DNA from: Actinacidiphila yanglinensis
GTDB lineage: Bacteria > Actinomycetota > Actinomycetes > Streptomycetales > Streptomycetaceae
Length of the DNA stretch: 64,000 bases
Assembly: GCF_900107965.1 (NCBI RefSeq)
Contig: NZ_FNVU01000030.1
Location: 1-64,000, forward strand
Direction: 5' to 3'
Shown here: positions 1 to 7,483 of the stretch, in pieces
How positions within the stretch are numbered: position 1 is the first letter of the stretch
How the letters are laid out: every line of letters starts with the position of its first letter
Translations under genes and position numbers: made by a program
The notes under the pieces: generated by a model
Database searches by the model: none
Seen by the model: the letters and a program-made list of their open reading frames with translations, nothing else
Told to the model about the DNA's origin: nothing

Positions 1-4
1 CTCT

Positions 5-19
5 GCTTGTTCTTTATCT
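5..19. repeat. Left terminal inverted repeat of the IS
   Basis: GCTTGTTCTTTATCT is the exact reverse complement of 2014-2028. The transposase stop codon (TAG, complement of 18-20) overlaps its inner end. Confidence 0.85.
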
Positions 20-1484
20 ACCAAGATCTTCCGGGCTTGCCGATGGCTTTGAGGGTGTCGGGGCGTTTGACGGTTTTGCCGACGTCGTAGCGGGGTGCCC
101 GGTGCTTGTTCTTGGCGCCGGGTGGCCGTCCAGGACCGGCCCCTCGGGGTTTGGGAACACGGGCCGGGCAGGCGAGATGAGCGCGGATGTTCCTGAACCC
201 CCGGCGGACCCGGGCCGGGGTGAGCCGGCCGGAGGCGGCGGGTTTCTCCCAGGGCCGGCGGAGGTCCGCGGCGAGGGGCCGGGCGAGCCGGAGCTGGGTG
301 TGAGCGACGATCAGGATCCAGGTCCAGCGGTCCGCGGCCTCGGGGGTGCGGAGTTTCGGGGTGGTCCATCCGAGGGTCTGCTTCGCGAAGCGGAAGGTGT
401 GCTCCAGGTCGAAGCGGCGGAGGAATGCCTGCCAGAAGCGGTTCACATCGTCGGGGGTGGCACCGGTCTTGGAGGACCATAACCACAGTGGTGGAGCGTC
501 CCGTTCCTTCGACAGGTGCTCGACCTTCAGCCGCATCAACGTGCCCTCGACCAGAGGTAGTTCGCCGTCGTGGTCGAGCCATGAGGAGCGGTGGGTCAGC
601 CGGGGGTGGACCCGGTCCCATGCCTGGGTCTCGGCCTTGCCGTAGTTGGTGGTGTCGGCGACCGTGGTGATCGCGGGCTCGGGCCAGGTCTCCGGCTTGG
701 TGAACCGGAATTCCGGGCCGTGCTTGGGCGGCCGGCCGTTCGTCCCCGGTTGGCGGGTCGGCTTCGGCAGGCGCATGACGCGGTCGGAGCGGACTCGGCC
801 GACCAGCTCGACGGGCAGGTCGCGCAAGACCCAGGCCAGGCGGGTGACGTCGTAGCCGGCATCGCTGACGATCACGATGTCCGGGTTCCCGGCCTGCCAC
901 TGGCCGGCGGCGATGAGTCGTTCAATGACCCCTCGGAGCTGGGCTGCGGTGACAGCGGTCGCGTCATCGGCCGGACCGAGCCGGACCGCATCCAGGATCG
1001 CGGTCCACGACGTGGCGCCCGGCTCCAGCACGGCCACGAAGGAGTAGGGCCAGCCCGGAATGAACTGCGAGGCGGTCTTCGCACGGCCGTAAACGTGACA
1101 GAACAGGCGGTCCGCCGAGCATGGCGCGTCCGAGCGGAGCCACGGCGACACATCGACCGCCAGGACCATGCGGCCGCCGTCGAAGCGCGGCAGCGGCAGG
1201 CCGGCCAGCACCGTCCGCAGCCGGTTGGTGTCGAGCCGGCCGTGGTTCAAGCCGCCATACATCGCTCCGTGCCCACGCCGGTGCTCGGGCAGCAGAGTCA
1301 AGTCCACCGGGGACTTCACCGCACCGTCCGCACACAGCACCGCGTCAGCCAACTCGAACAACTCGTCGCGCCGGGCGGTCAGACACTCGTAGAACTCGCC
1401 CCGGAAGCGTGACGCTTCCGCGAACGCCTCCCTCCGGACAGAGTCAGGCAGCAGACTCACTCTCACGGCCTTCGTCTCGGTCAC
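18..1484 (-). CDS. DDE transposase, IS701/IS4-like
   Basis: A 488-residue transposase from a GTG start at 1484; the open frame continues upstream, but the recognisable protein begins at this GTG (reading V/M-TETKAVR). Candidate catalytic acids are Asp111 in the VDVSPW strand, Asp208 in VIVSDAGYD and Glu361 in LEHTFRFAKQTLGW, the last being the typical C-terminal E region of IS4/IS701-type enzymes. The C-terminus is rich in Arg and Lys. It would act in cis on the 15-bp inverted repeats. The length is ordinary for a full transposase and no frameshift is seen, so the copy may be active. Family placement rests on motif shape only. Confidence 0.85.
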   Translation of the reverse strand: MTETKAVRVSLLPDSVRREAFAEASRFRGEFYECLTARRDELFELADAVLCADGAVKSPVDLTLLPEHRRGHGAMYGGLNHGRLDTNRLRTVLAGLPLPRFDGGRMVLAVDVSPWLRSDAPCSADRLFCHVYGRAKTASQFIPGWPYSFVAVLEPGATSWTAILDAVRLGPADDATAVTAAQLRGVIERLIAAGQWQAGNPDIVIVSDAGYDVTRLAWVLRDLPVELVGRVRSDRVMRLPKPTRQPGTNGRPPKHGPEFRFTKPETWPEPAITTVADTTNYGKAETQAWDRVHPRLTHRSSWLDHDGELPLVEGTLMRLKVEHLSKERDAPPLWLWSSKTGATPDDVNRFWQAFLRRFDLEHTFRFAKQTLGWTTPKLRTPEAADRWTWILIVAHTQLRLARPLAADLRRPWEKPAASGRLTPARVRRGFRNIRAHLACPARVPKPRGAGPGRPPGAKNKHRAPRYDVGKTVKRPDTLKAIGKPGRSW

Positions 1485-1620
1485 GTTGCACCTTGGTCGG
1501 AGCACATGATCAGACGAAGGTCGTCCCCACGTCCGGCGAATCCTCAGGTGAGCGAATCCGTTCGAGACGCCATTCGAGACCGTGGCACCATGTACCGCAT
1601 GACGACGAACCGAAAGGTCC

Positions 1621-2019
1621 ATGCCGCGTAGACGGCCAGGACACATCCGTGCCGGCGCCCCCGGCAGCCACCAGACCACCGGTACAAGGCCGGTCATCGA
1701 CGGCCTGTCTTCGCGTGCGGTCTCCGAGATCATCCGCCTTGAGCACACCCGCAACTATCTGCAGCCAGGCGACGTCAGCGCGGCTGTGAGTCTGTGGAAG
1801 GACTACGTCCACCAGCCCGAGCGCACCCTGTGGCACGACTACGAGTGGGGCAACGTGCACTGGTACTGCTGTGGCAACCCTCTCGAAGCCCGAGCCCTCC
1901 TCGACACCGTGATGCAGGCCCTATCACCACGAAGCGCCCGCGAACTTCGAAAGATCGTCCACCGGTCAGACGCCGTCTGGAATCTTCCGACCCCGCCCTA
2001 CGACGCGGCCGGAAGATAA
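1621..2019 (+). CDS. Passenger protein inside the IS, unknown function
   Basis: A 132-residue ORF divergent from the transposase. An AAAGG tract lies just before the ATG at 1621. Residues from about 28 on look like real protein, with aromatic-rich stretches such as ERTLWHDYEWGNVHWYCC and ARELRKIVHRSDAVWN, while the first 25 residues are low-quality sequence, so an internal start is possible. The stop codon lies inside the right inverted repeat, which suggests the gene travels with the IS or that the IS captured a host 3' end. I recognise no domain. It might be an accessory regulator of transposition, but nothing in the sequence proves that. Confidence 0.5.
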   Translation: MPRRRPGHIRAGAPGSHQTTGTRPVIDGLSSRAVSEIIRLEHTRNYLQPGDVSAAVSLWKDYVHQPERTLWHDYEWGNVHWYCCGNPLEARALLDTVMQALSPRSARELRKIVHRSDAVWNLPTPPYDAAGR

Positions 2020-2028
2020 AGAACAAGC
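2014..2028. repeat. Right terminal inverted repeat of the IS
   Basis: AGATAAAGAACAAGC pairs exactly with 5-19 in inverted orientation. The TAA stop of the passenger ORF (2017-2019) is built from this repeat. Confidence 0.85.
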
Positions 2029-2031
2029 TCT

Positions 2032-2070
2032 GTTCAGTTGCTGAACGGCCCGCGTGTTCAGTAACTGAGC
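2032..2070. promoter_or_regulatory. Tandem operator-like palindromes beside the IS
   Basis: GTTCAGTTGCTGAAC (2032-2046) is a perfect 6-3-6 palindrome and GTTCAGTAACTGAGC (2056-2070) is a near copy 24 bp further on. Two similar dyads about two helical turns apart look like a repressor operator. No promoter or regulator gene is visible here, so the user of the sites is unknown. Confidence 0.45.
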
Positions 2071-2167
2071 AGGATGAGCTTCCGGCAGGCCGTGTAGAGA
2101 GGGCCGATGGGCTGTGGTCCGGAGGCTCTTGGGCGGGGGACCGCCGCTTCGGGTGTTGACCGGTTGG

Positions 2168-2191
2168 GCGGACCAGGCGGGGCTGGTCCGC
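2168..2191 (-). terminator. Hairpin after the DUF2637 gene
   Basis: A 9-bp perfect stem (2168-2176 with 2183-2191) and a 6-base loop lie 25 bases past the stop of the leftward DUF2637 gene. It probably ends the leftward replication operon. Confidence 0.5.
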
Positions 2192-2215
2192 GGGTTGAGC
2201 TGGGGAGACTTCCGG

Positions 2216-2980
2216 TCAGTGGCCGTCGCGTTCGCGGCGGAGCGCGGCGATGAGCTGGGTGAGGCGGTCCTCGCTGATGGTGTGGCCGGCGGCGCGGATG
2301 GCCTCGCGGACCACGGCGCGGGTGGGGGTTTCGTGCAGGTGGAAGGCGGGGCGGGCGAGGACGAGGAGCTGGTCGAGTTCCGCGCTGGGCGGCCTGCCGA
2401 TGCGGCGGACCGGGCGGGATGTTTCGTGGCGTGCCGGGGGGAGTTCGGGACGGGTGTGCTGGATCTCCTGCTCGGGGCCGACCGGAGTCTCGTGCTGGCG
2501 CTCGGTGGTTTCGGGCTGCGTGACGGTGTCGGTCGTGGGCGGGGTGGCGTCGGCGCGGGTGATGAGGATGTGGAGGTGGACGGCTCCGGCGAGCGCGAGT
2601 GGGGCGATGGTGGACAGGATGCCGACGGTGGTGTCGCCGAGGTGTAGTCCTGCGGTCGGAGCCTGTTGGTTGAGGCGGATGGCGTGGAGGGCGTTGGCCC
2701 AGACGCTGGCTGTGGTGGCGGTGGCGAACAGGGTCCAGATGTAGAGGCGGGCGCGGAAGGGGGCGTTGCGCAGGACGAGGAGGGCGCGCACCCCGTAGGC
2801 GATGAAGCCGTCGATGACCAGGGGGAAGAGGTAGGTCAGCGCGGGGCGTACGTGGACGGCGAGGGCGATTTGCTGGAGGGCGTCGTAGGAGAGGGTGCAG
2901 CCGGCGGCGCCGAGCAAGGTGACGGCGGCGCGGTCCCAGGTGGTTGCCTGGTGGGCTGTGGTGCGGGTGTTCGGTGGCAT
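2216..2980 (-). CDS. DUF2637 membrane protein
   Basis: A 254-residue protein with four membrane helices in the first 150 residues (around 18-40, 47-72, 78-103 and 118-142), the pattern of DUF2637 proteins carried by actinomycete plasmids, integrative elements and phages. The C-terminal half is a Pro/Thr/Glu-rich linker followed by a basic helical segment (RIGRPPSAELDQLL ... TQLIAALRRERDGH) that could be a small winged-helix-like domain. Its role is unproven; location after the helicase loader suggests replication, stable inheritance or plasmid spread. It is the last gene of the leftward module, about 100 bp after the loader gene. Confidence 0.75.
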   Translation of the reverse strand: MPPNTRTTAHQATTWDRAAVTLLGAAGCTLSYDALQQIALAVHVRPALTYLFPLVIDGFIAYGVRALLVLRNAPFRARLYIWTLFATATTASVWANALHAIRLNQQAPTAGLHLGDTTVGILSTIAPLALAGAVHLHILITRADATPPTTDTVTQPETTERQHETPVGPEQEIQHTRPELPPARHETSRPVRRIGRPPSAELDQLLVLARPAFHLHETPTRAVVREAIRAAGHTISEDRLTQLIAALRRERDGH

Positions 2981-3082
2981 GCGGGAGCTCCGGTGTGGGT
3001 TCTGCTTCTGCGCGTGGGCAGGCGTCGGCGGAGGAGCGAGGCGGGAGCGTGACGGCGGGTCCGCGGGGCGGCCCGGGGCCGT

Positions 3083-3775
3083 TTACGAAGCGGCGGTGCG
3101 CCTTCTGCGGTCGTGGCCGGTGAGGATGACGCGTTCGGTCATCTCGGCCAGCCGGGAGGCGACGCGGTCGCCGACGGCGTCGCGGAGTTCGGCGACGGGC
3201 AGGTTGGTGGTGACCAGGGTCGGCAGCATGTGGTTGTAGCGGTGGTTGACCAGGCGGTAGGTCAGTTCCTCGGTCCACGCGGACTGCTTGGTCGCGCCGA
3301 GGTCGTCCAGCAGGAGGAGCGGGCTGCGGGTGAGGCGCCCCAGCTGCTGTTCGGGGTTGGCGCCGTGCTGGGGGCGTTGGGCGGCGTAAAGGTCGGAGGC
3401 GGTGGTCGCTTCCCAGCGGAGCCGTACGCCTGCGGCGAGGAGGGACCGTATGGCGCCGTACGCCTGATGGGTCTTGCCGGTGCCGGTGGGGCCGGCGATC
3501 AGCAGGGACGGGCCGCTGGCGATGCCAGGCGCTCCACCGGGCCCGGTTGTGCCGGTGCGGGCGATCTCGGTGACCCAGGCGGTGGTGCGCGGGTGGTCGG
3601 CGAGGGCGTGGCGGTAGCGCGGCGGGATGCGGGCGTCGGCCGACTCCAGGGCGGTGACCGGTTCGGGGGCTGCCGAGGGTTCTGTGGCCGGGTTGATGCC
3701 GCGGGCGGTGAGGATGGCGGCGAGGCGGGTGATCGCGCCTGCTGCGGTGCGGGGTTCGCGGGTGGCGGTGGTCAC
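3083..3775 (-). CDS. DnaC/IstB-like helicase loader ATPase
   Basis: A 230-residue AAA+ protein. Walker A AGPTGTGKT lies at 94-102, Walker B LLLLDDLG at 153-160, sensor-1 TLVTTN at 186-191 and an arginine segment RVASRL near 204-209. This is the layout of DnaC-type loaders that deliver replicative helicase to an origin bound by an initiator. The GTG start overlaps the stop of the upstream initiator gene (GTGA), so the two are translationally coupled. An initiator followed directly by a loader repeats the lambda O-P arrangement. Its partner would be the host DnaB helicase; no helicase gene is seen in the element. Confidence 0.85.
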   Translation of the reverse strand: MTTATREPRTAAGAITRLAAILTARGINPATEPSAAPEPVTALESADARIPPRYRHALADHPRTTAWVTEIARTGTTGPGGAPGIASGPSLLIAGPTGTGKTHQAYGAIRSLLAAGVRLRWEATTASDLYAAQRPQHGANPEQQLGRLTRSPLLLLDDLGATKQSAWTEELTYRLVNHRYNHMLPTLVTTNLPVAELRDAVGDRVASRLAEMTERVILTGHDRRRRTAAS

Positions 3776-4701
3776 AGCTCACCGCCGTACGCGGACTCCA
3801 CGTCGGCCGGGTTGGTCCAGGCCCGATGCCGCGGGCGGGTGTTCGGCTGGACCGAGATGGCGTTCATGGCCTCGTTGACGAGGCTGGGCAGCACGCTGGT
3901 GCTCAACCCCTTGACCCGCAGCCGCTCCAGGGCGGGGCGGACGTGGGCGGGGGCGATGCCCTCGGCGAGCAGCCGTTCGACGGCACGGCACAGTTGCGCG
4001 AGGAACGCCTTCGGCGGGCGGTGGGCGCAGGCGGCGATGTACTCGCCGACGAGGTCCGAGGCCGTGGCGGGAAGGTCGGGCGGGGGCGGCGGCGCACTCG
4101 CGCGTTCCGCAGGTACTGATCCTAGATCCAGGATCCTAGGTCCTAGATCCGGACCGTGAGGGATCACCGCAGCCTCACTGAGTCCTCCGTGAGGCGTCAC
4201 CGAGGGCTCGGCGAGAGGGCTTTGACCTGCTGGTTCGTGAATCGGTGAGGGCTCGCCCGGATGCGGGTAGCCCTCGGGGAGCTGTCCGTGAGGGCTCCCT
4301 GAATCCTCAGGGAGGGCGCGGTGCGTGCGCGGTGACGGCTCACGGTCCGTGGGGTCGTCATGGTGCGGGCAGGCGGGTGCCCGGTTGCCGCTGGGGCGGT
4401 TGATCTTCTGGTGCCGGTGCCAGGAGACGACGTGCAGGTACCGCTTGCCGTCCTGGCCCTCGTAGCGGCACACGAGGTCGGCGGCGGCGAGTTGGGTGAG
4501 GTCGTCCTCGACGCCGATCGGGCCGTGGTCGGGGCGCAGTGACCACAGCAGGCCGGCGATGACGGCGGGTTGGTCGCGGAAGCGGCCGTGGTCGTCGGCC
4601 TGGGTGAGCAGGCCGAAGAAGGTCCGCTCGGCCGACAGGGACACGGCGGCCAGGGACTCGGACGCGAACGCCTCGGGCTTGATCGTGCGGATGCGTGCCA
4701 T
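3772..4701 (-). CDS. Phage/plasmid-type replication initiator
   Basis: A 309-residue protein. The first 110 residues (beginning MARIRTIKPEAF, then SAERTFFGLLTQADDHGRF and YLHVVSWHRHQKINRPSG) form the winged-helix N-terminal region seen in actinophage and integrative-element replication proteins. A Pro/Ser/His-rich linker (about 115-215) is encoded by iteron-like repeats. The C-terminal third (from LVGEYIAACAHRPP) is helical and could contact the loader encoded next. It would bind origin DNA and recruit helicase. The start at 4701 is followed by a long divergent control region toward xis/int. Confidence 0.75.
   Translation of the reverse strand: MARIRTIKPEAFASESLAAVSLSAERTFFGLLTQADDHGRFRDQPAVIAGLLWSLRPDHGPIGVEDDLTQLAAADLVCRYEGQDGKRYLHVVSWHRHQKINRPSGNRAPACPHHDDPTDREPSPRTHRALPEDSGSPHGQLPEGYPHPGEPSPIHEPAGQSPLAEPSVTPHGGLSEAAVIPHGPDLGPRILDLGSVPAERASAPPPPPDLPATASDLVGEYIAACAHRPPKAFLAQLCRAVERLLAEGIAPAHVRPALERLRVKGLSTSVLPSLVNEAMNAISVQPNTRPRHRAWTNPADVESAYGGEL
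4119..4315. repeat. Iteron-like array inside the initiator gene, candidate origin
   Basis: TCCTAGATCC occurs at 4120-4129 and 4141-4150, flanking a GGATCCTAGG inverted form (4131-4140). A second motif, CCGTGAGGG followed by ATCACC or GCTC, appears at 4154, 4187 (CCGTGAGGCGTCACC), 4243 (CGGTGAGGGCTCG) and 4286 (CCGTGAGGGCTCC), with weaker copies near 4199 and 4306. Repeats inside the linker-coding part of an initiator gene are the classical lambda-type origin arrangement. The call is inferred from position and repetition. Confidence 0.55.
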
Positions 4702-5326
4702 GCCTCAGCACCCCGCCTTCGGGGCCGGGCGGCCGAAGCGGAGTGCGCGGCGGGGGCGCGGGGTCGTAGGGTGGTGCACAGAGCTCCTTGTCAGCGGGCC
4801 ATGCGGGGTGGCAGCCCCGGCGTGCTGGCGGACCGTTCAGGGATGGGCGGACGGGGTTTCTACTTCGGCCTCCGGCGTTCTCAGCGCCGGGGGCCTTTCT
4901 CGTTCTCGGACGGTGGGACGGACAGTAAAACCACACCGCGGCTGAATAGTCCATACATAGCTCTAGTTATCCGTGAAACTTAGACGGAAAATCCTTGCGG
5001 CGTATGGGCGGGCACGCTAGCCATGGATCACGGATCGGCCAAACAGCAGGTCCGGACAGGTCAACCTGCCGCCATGCGGTCCGCGTTGTCTGGTTTGAGT
5101 GCATTCAGGGCGCGTCCGGGATTCGGTGCTACCGTCCGGGCGGCATCGCGGCCGAGGAATTGAGCGGGGCGCGTTGTACACCCGAAAATGCCGTTTCCCA
5201 AAACGCGTTTCCAGAGGTACAACATGACGTCCCTCCGAAAGCCCCCGACCCGAAACCCGCCCATCCCCGCGCCACCCGCCGGCATCACCCGGGGCTGCCA
5301 CCCCGCGCCGGCAGACAAGGACCGCC
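4702..5326. promoter_or_regulatory. Divergent control region between rep and xis-int
   Basis: About 625 bases with no convincing gene separate the leftward replication genes from the rightward xis-int genes. The middle (about 4925-4995) is markedly AT-richer, the likely site of divergent promoters. A distant GTTGTAC ... GTACAAC pair lies at about 5171-5224. No repressor gene is nearby, so control may come from beyond the left edge. Confidence 0.5.
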
Positions 5327-5629
5327 ATGTGCTCCGCCGCGGCATGCCCGCACACCGTCACCCGACCCCATCCCGGCCCTCGCCTCGCCAATGCGAACGC
5401 CGCCCCCGCGCCCGGGCGGCTGCTGAACGTCGCCGAGGCCGCCGAACGCCTCGGAGCCGGCGAGCGCTTCGTGCGCCGCCTCATATCCGAGCGCCGCATC
5501 GCCTTCGTCAAAGTCGGCCGCCACGTCCGCCTCGCCGAGAGCGTCCTGGACGCCTACGTCCTCGCCAACACCGTCCCGCCCGTCACCGCCCGTCGCCGAG
5601 GACGGGCGTCCTACCGGAGGGCGGCCTGA
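5327..5629 (+). CDS. xis: Excisionase (MerR-like helix-turn-helix)
   Basis: A 100-residue basic protein. Residues 32-75 (LLNVAEAAERLGAGERFVRR followed by LISERRIAFVKVGRHVRLAE) match the excisionase-family winged helix-turn-helix that bends att DNA and directs the integrase toward excision. The N-terminal 30 residues are Pro/Ala-rich and may be dispensable; an AAGGA tract precedes the ATG at 5327. The TGA stop overlaps the integrase ATG (TGATG), so the two genes are translationally coupled and made together. Confidence 0.85.
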   Translation: MCSAAACPHTVTRPHPGPRLANANAAPAPGRLLNVAEAAERLGAGERFVRRLISERRIAFVKVGRHVRLAESVLDAYVLANTVPPVTARRRGRASYRRAA

Positions 5630-6834
5630 TGGCGAACGCCAAGGGAGGCAAGCGCCGATTCGGCTCGATCCGGCAGTACCGCTCCGGCCGGTGGACTGCC
5701 AGCTACGTCGATCCCACGGGGCTGCGCCGCCCCTCCCCGGAGACTTTCGCCACGAAGACGGACGCCGAGGTCTGGCTGAGCCAGATCGAGGCCGACCTCA
5801 CGCGCGGCGACTGGACGGACCCGGACGCCGGAGCGGTCAACTTCGAGGAGTACGCGCTGCGCTGGGTCGCCGAACGCGGGCTCGCCGCGACCACCGACGA
5901 GCTCTACCGGCGTCTCCTCCGCCTCCACCTGCTGCCGGTGTTCGGCCCGTACGAGCTGGACGAGATCACCCCCGGCCGAGTCCGTGCCTGGCGGGCCGAC
6001 CGGCTGGAGGCGACCGGGGCCACGACCGTCGCCAAGAGCTACCGCCTGCTGAAGGCCGTTCTGGAGACGGCGGCCGACGACGAGCTGATCCGCCGCAACC
6101 CGTGCCGGATCAAGGGCGCGGGGAAGGAAGAGGCCGAGGAGCGTCCGATCGCCACCGTCGAGCAGGTCGACGCCCTGGCCGACGTCATGGGTCCGCGCTG
6201 GCGGCTGATGGTCTACCTCGCCGCCTACGGCAGCCTCCGCCCTGAAGAGCAGGCGGAGTTGCGGCGCCCCGACGTGACGCTGCCGGACGAACCGGAGGAG
6301 GCGAGGCGGCGACGCGACGCAGCGCGCGAGCCCGCGCTGCTCCGGATCGCCCGAGCCTCACCGGAACTGACCACCGGTCGCCGCGTCACTGGCGACCCGA
6401 AATCCCGGGCGGGAAAGCGGGTGGTCGTGCTGCCCGCATTCCTGACGGTGGACCTCCGACGGCATCTCGACTGGTTCGCCGCAAAGGAAGACGACGGACT
6501 GATTTTCGTCGGAGAGCGCGGGGCGCCTTTCCGCCGATCCACCTTCGGCCGTAAATGGCGGAAGGCCCGAGCGAAAGTCGGCCTGCCCGGAAACTTCCGC
6601 TTCTACGACCTCCGCCACACCGGAAACACCCTCGTCACCCAGTCGGGCGGCACGCTGAAGGACGCCATGGTCCGCGCCGGCCAGTCCTCGGAACGCGCTG
6701 CCCTGATCTACCAGCACTCCACGCTGGAGCGGCAGAAGGAGGTCGCGGCCGGTCTCGACGACCGCGTCCGCGCCGAGCGCCTCAATGCGGCGGCCGACGA
6801 CGCATCTGGTGCGGAAGTGGTGCGGCTGGCCTGA
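5629..6834 (+). CDS. int: Tyrosine recombinase integrase
   Basis: A 401-residue phage-type integrase. It has an N-terminal arm-binding region (1-65), a core-binding SAM-like domain (about 72-165) and a catalytic domain (175-370). Visible catalytic elements are Arg204 in GSLRPEEQAEL, Arg329 and His330 in FRFYDLRHTGNT, and the nucleophile Tyr361 in ALIYQHST; Lys263 lies near the beta-hairpin. A GGAGG ribosome site is at 5616-5620. The gene starts inside the xis stop codon and ends about 395 bases from the tRNA-Gly 3' end, so this tRNA is the probable attachment site. The gene seems intact. Confidence 0.93.
   Translation: MANAKGGKRRFGSIRQYRSGRWTASYVDPTGLRRPSPETFATKTDAEVWLSQIEADLTRGDWTDPDAGAVNFEEYALRWVAERGLAATTDELYRRLLRLHLLPVFGPYELDEITPGRVRAWRADRLEATGATTVAKSYRLLKAVLETAADDELIRRNPCRIKGAGKEEAEERPIATVEQVDALADVMGPRWRLMVYLAAYGSLRPEEQAELRRPDVTLPDEPEEARRRRDAAREPALLRIARASPELTTGRRVTGDPKSRAGKRVVVLPAFLTVDLRRHLDWFAAKEDDGLIFVGERGAPFRRSTFGRKWRKARAKVGLPGNFRFYDLRHTGNTLVTQSGGTLKDAMVRAGQSSERAALIYQHSTLERQKEVAAGLDDRVRAERLNAAADDASGAEVVRLA
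6807..6825 (+). repeat. Direct repeat copy 1, candidate integrase arm site
   Basis: TGGTGCGGAAGTGGTGCGG lies within the last codons of int and matches 7151-7169 with two differences. Each copy also contains an internal TGGTGCG doublet. Paired repeats flanking the attachment region are typical of arm-type binding sites of tyrosine integrases; binding is inferred. Confidence 0.5.
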
Positions 6835-7150
6835 CACCGGCCTGACTGCCCGTCCGGGGGCCGACGCGATCCCGTGTCGGCCCCCGAACCCTGCCCACCG
6901 CGACACTCCGTGGCGGAACCTGTCGGCCAGGCGATGCGCTGCGCGCGTCGCAATCCGGTTACTGAGCAGCGGCGTTGTACGTGGGCTCGCGTCCGCGCCG
7001 CTATGCAGCCTTCAATCACGCGTGACGGAACGCAACTTCACCCTGTGGCGCAGGTCACTCATAATGCGTCTCATTATTCGAGAATTTCGCCGCACTGATA
7101 TCCGACCCAACGTTCGGCGCCGCCCGATAGTCCCAATTGGCCGCCGCATG

Positions 7151-7169
7151 TGGTGCGCAAGTGGTGCGC
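7151..7169 (+). repeat. Direct repeat copy 2, candidate integrase arm site
   Basis: TGGTGCGCAAGTGGTGCGC repeats the sequence at 6807-6825 in the same orientation and lies about 60 bases from the tRNA 3' end. Confidence 0.5.
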
Positions 7170-7196
7170 GACTCGCTAATTGGTCTGGACAACGAC

Positions 7197-7225
7197 AAAG
7201 CCCCAACTCGCTGAGCTGGGGCTTT
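7197..7225 (-). terminator. Hairpin terminator after tRNA-Gly
   Basis: AAAGCCCCA (7197-7205) pairs with TGGGGCTTT (7217-7225), with a further short inner stem. It lies four bases beyond the tRNA CCA end and would stop tRNA transcription; it can also act on the plus strand. Confidence 0.75.
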
Positions 7226-7229
7226 CATA

Positions 7230-7303
7230 TGGAGCGGATGACGGGAATCGAACCCGCGCTCTGAGCTTGGGAAGCTCATGTTCTACCATTAAACTACATC
7301 CGC
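7230..7303 (-). tRNA. tRNA-Gly (anticodon CCC)
   Basis: The minus strand from 7303 gives a full cloverleaf: acceptor GCGGATG pairing with CATCCGC, a D-arm containing AATGGTAGA, an anticodon stem TGAGC/GCTCA around loop TTCCCAA (anticodon CCC, reading GGG), and a T-arm with GGTTCGATTCC. A CCA end is encoded (7230-7232). The gene is intact although an element is integrated at its 3' side, as expected when the element restores the tRNA end. Confidence 0.95.
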
Positions 7304-7483
7304 AGATGGGTGGCCTTGGGGAAGGCGCTCCGGGGCTACTGTACCGCATGGTGAGGGGCGGGTGGGGCGGGAATCGGGGGTGGGGGGAGGGGTACGTTGG
7401 GGTCGGTGTGGTGGCGTGGGTGGCGCCGGGGGATCCCCTAATGTGTGGGTTTGTCGGCCACGCGGAGTTGGGGAAGGGGCTAC

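Larger units (their letters stand above)
5..2028. mobile_element. Insertion sequence with transposase and passenger ORF
   Basis: The element is bounded by a perfect 15-bp inverted repeat (5-19 and 2014-2028). It contains a DDE transposase on the minus strand and a divergent ORF on the plus strand. The trinucleotide TCT directly abuts both ends (2-4 and 2029-2031), which could be a 3-bp target duplication but could also be chance. The true outer ends may lie slightly further out, since only four bases of left flank are visible. Confidence 0.75.
6835..7229. other. Attachment region between int and tRNA-Gly
   Basis: No gene is seen in these 395 bases. They hold an AT-rich patch with the palindrome ATAATG-N5-CATTAT (7061-7077), the second direct repeat (7151-7169) and the hairpin next to the tRNA. 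This is the expected attP-derived arm of the element. Confidence 0.55.
1..7230. mobile_element. Integrative element at tRNA-Gly (left end outside window)
   Basis: Tyrosine integrase, excisionase, an initiator with internal repeats, a helicase loader and a DUF2637 protein sit together on the 3' side of tRNA-Gly, the usual layout of an actinomycete integrative element or cryptic prophage. The element extends leftward from the tRNA because the integrase lies on that side. No transfer gene (FtsK-like Tra), structural phage gene or second copy of the tRNA 3' end is visible, so the left boundary must lie before base 1 or the element is reduced. An insertion sequence occupies its visible left part. 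The exact limits are inferred. Confidence 0.7.

Noticed and set aside
2..4. TCT target-site duplication of the IS
   Set aside because: Three matching bases at the two ends (2-4 and 2029-2031) can occur by chance and the left flank is nearly outside the window; kept only as a remark.
2058..3782. A 574-codon minus-strand frame over the replication module
   Set aside because: It overlaps the DUF2637 and loader genes in another frame and reads as Arg/Pro/His-rich noise.
5188..5628. In-frame extension of the integrase upstream of 5629
   Set aside because: The added residues are Pro/Arg-rich noise and overlap xis; a good GGAGG site marks the start at 5629.
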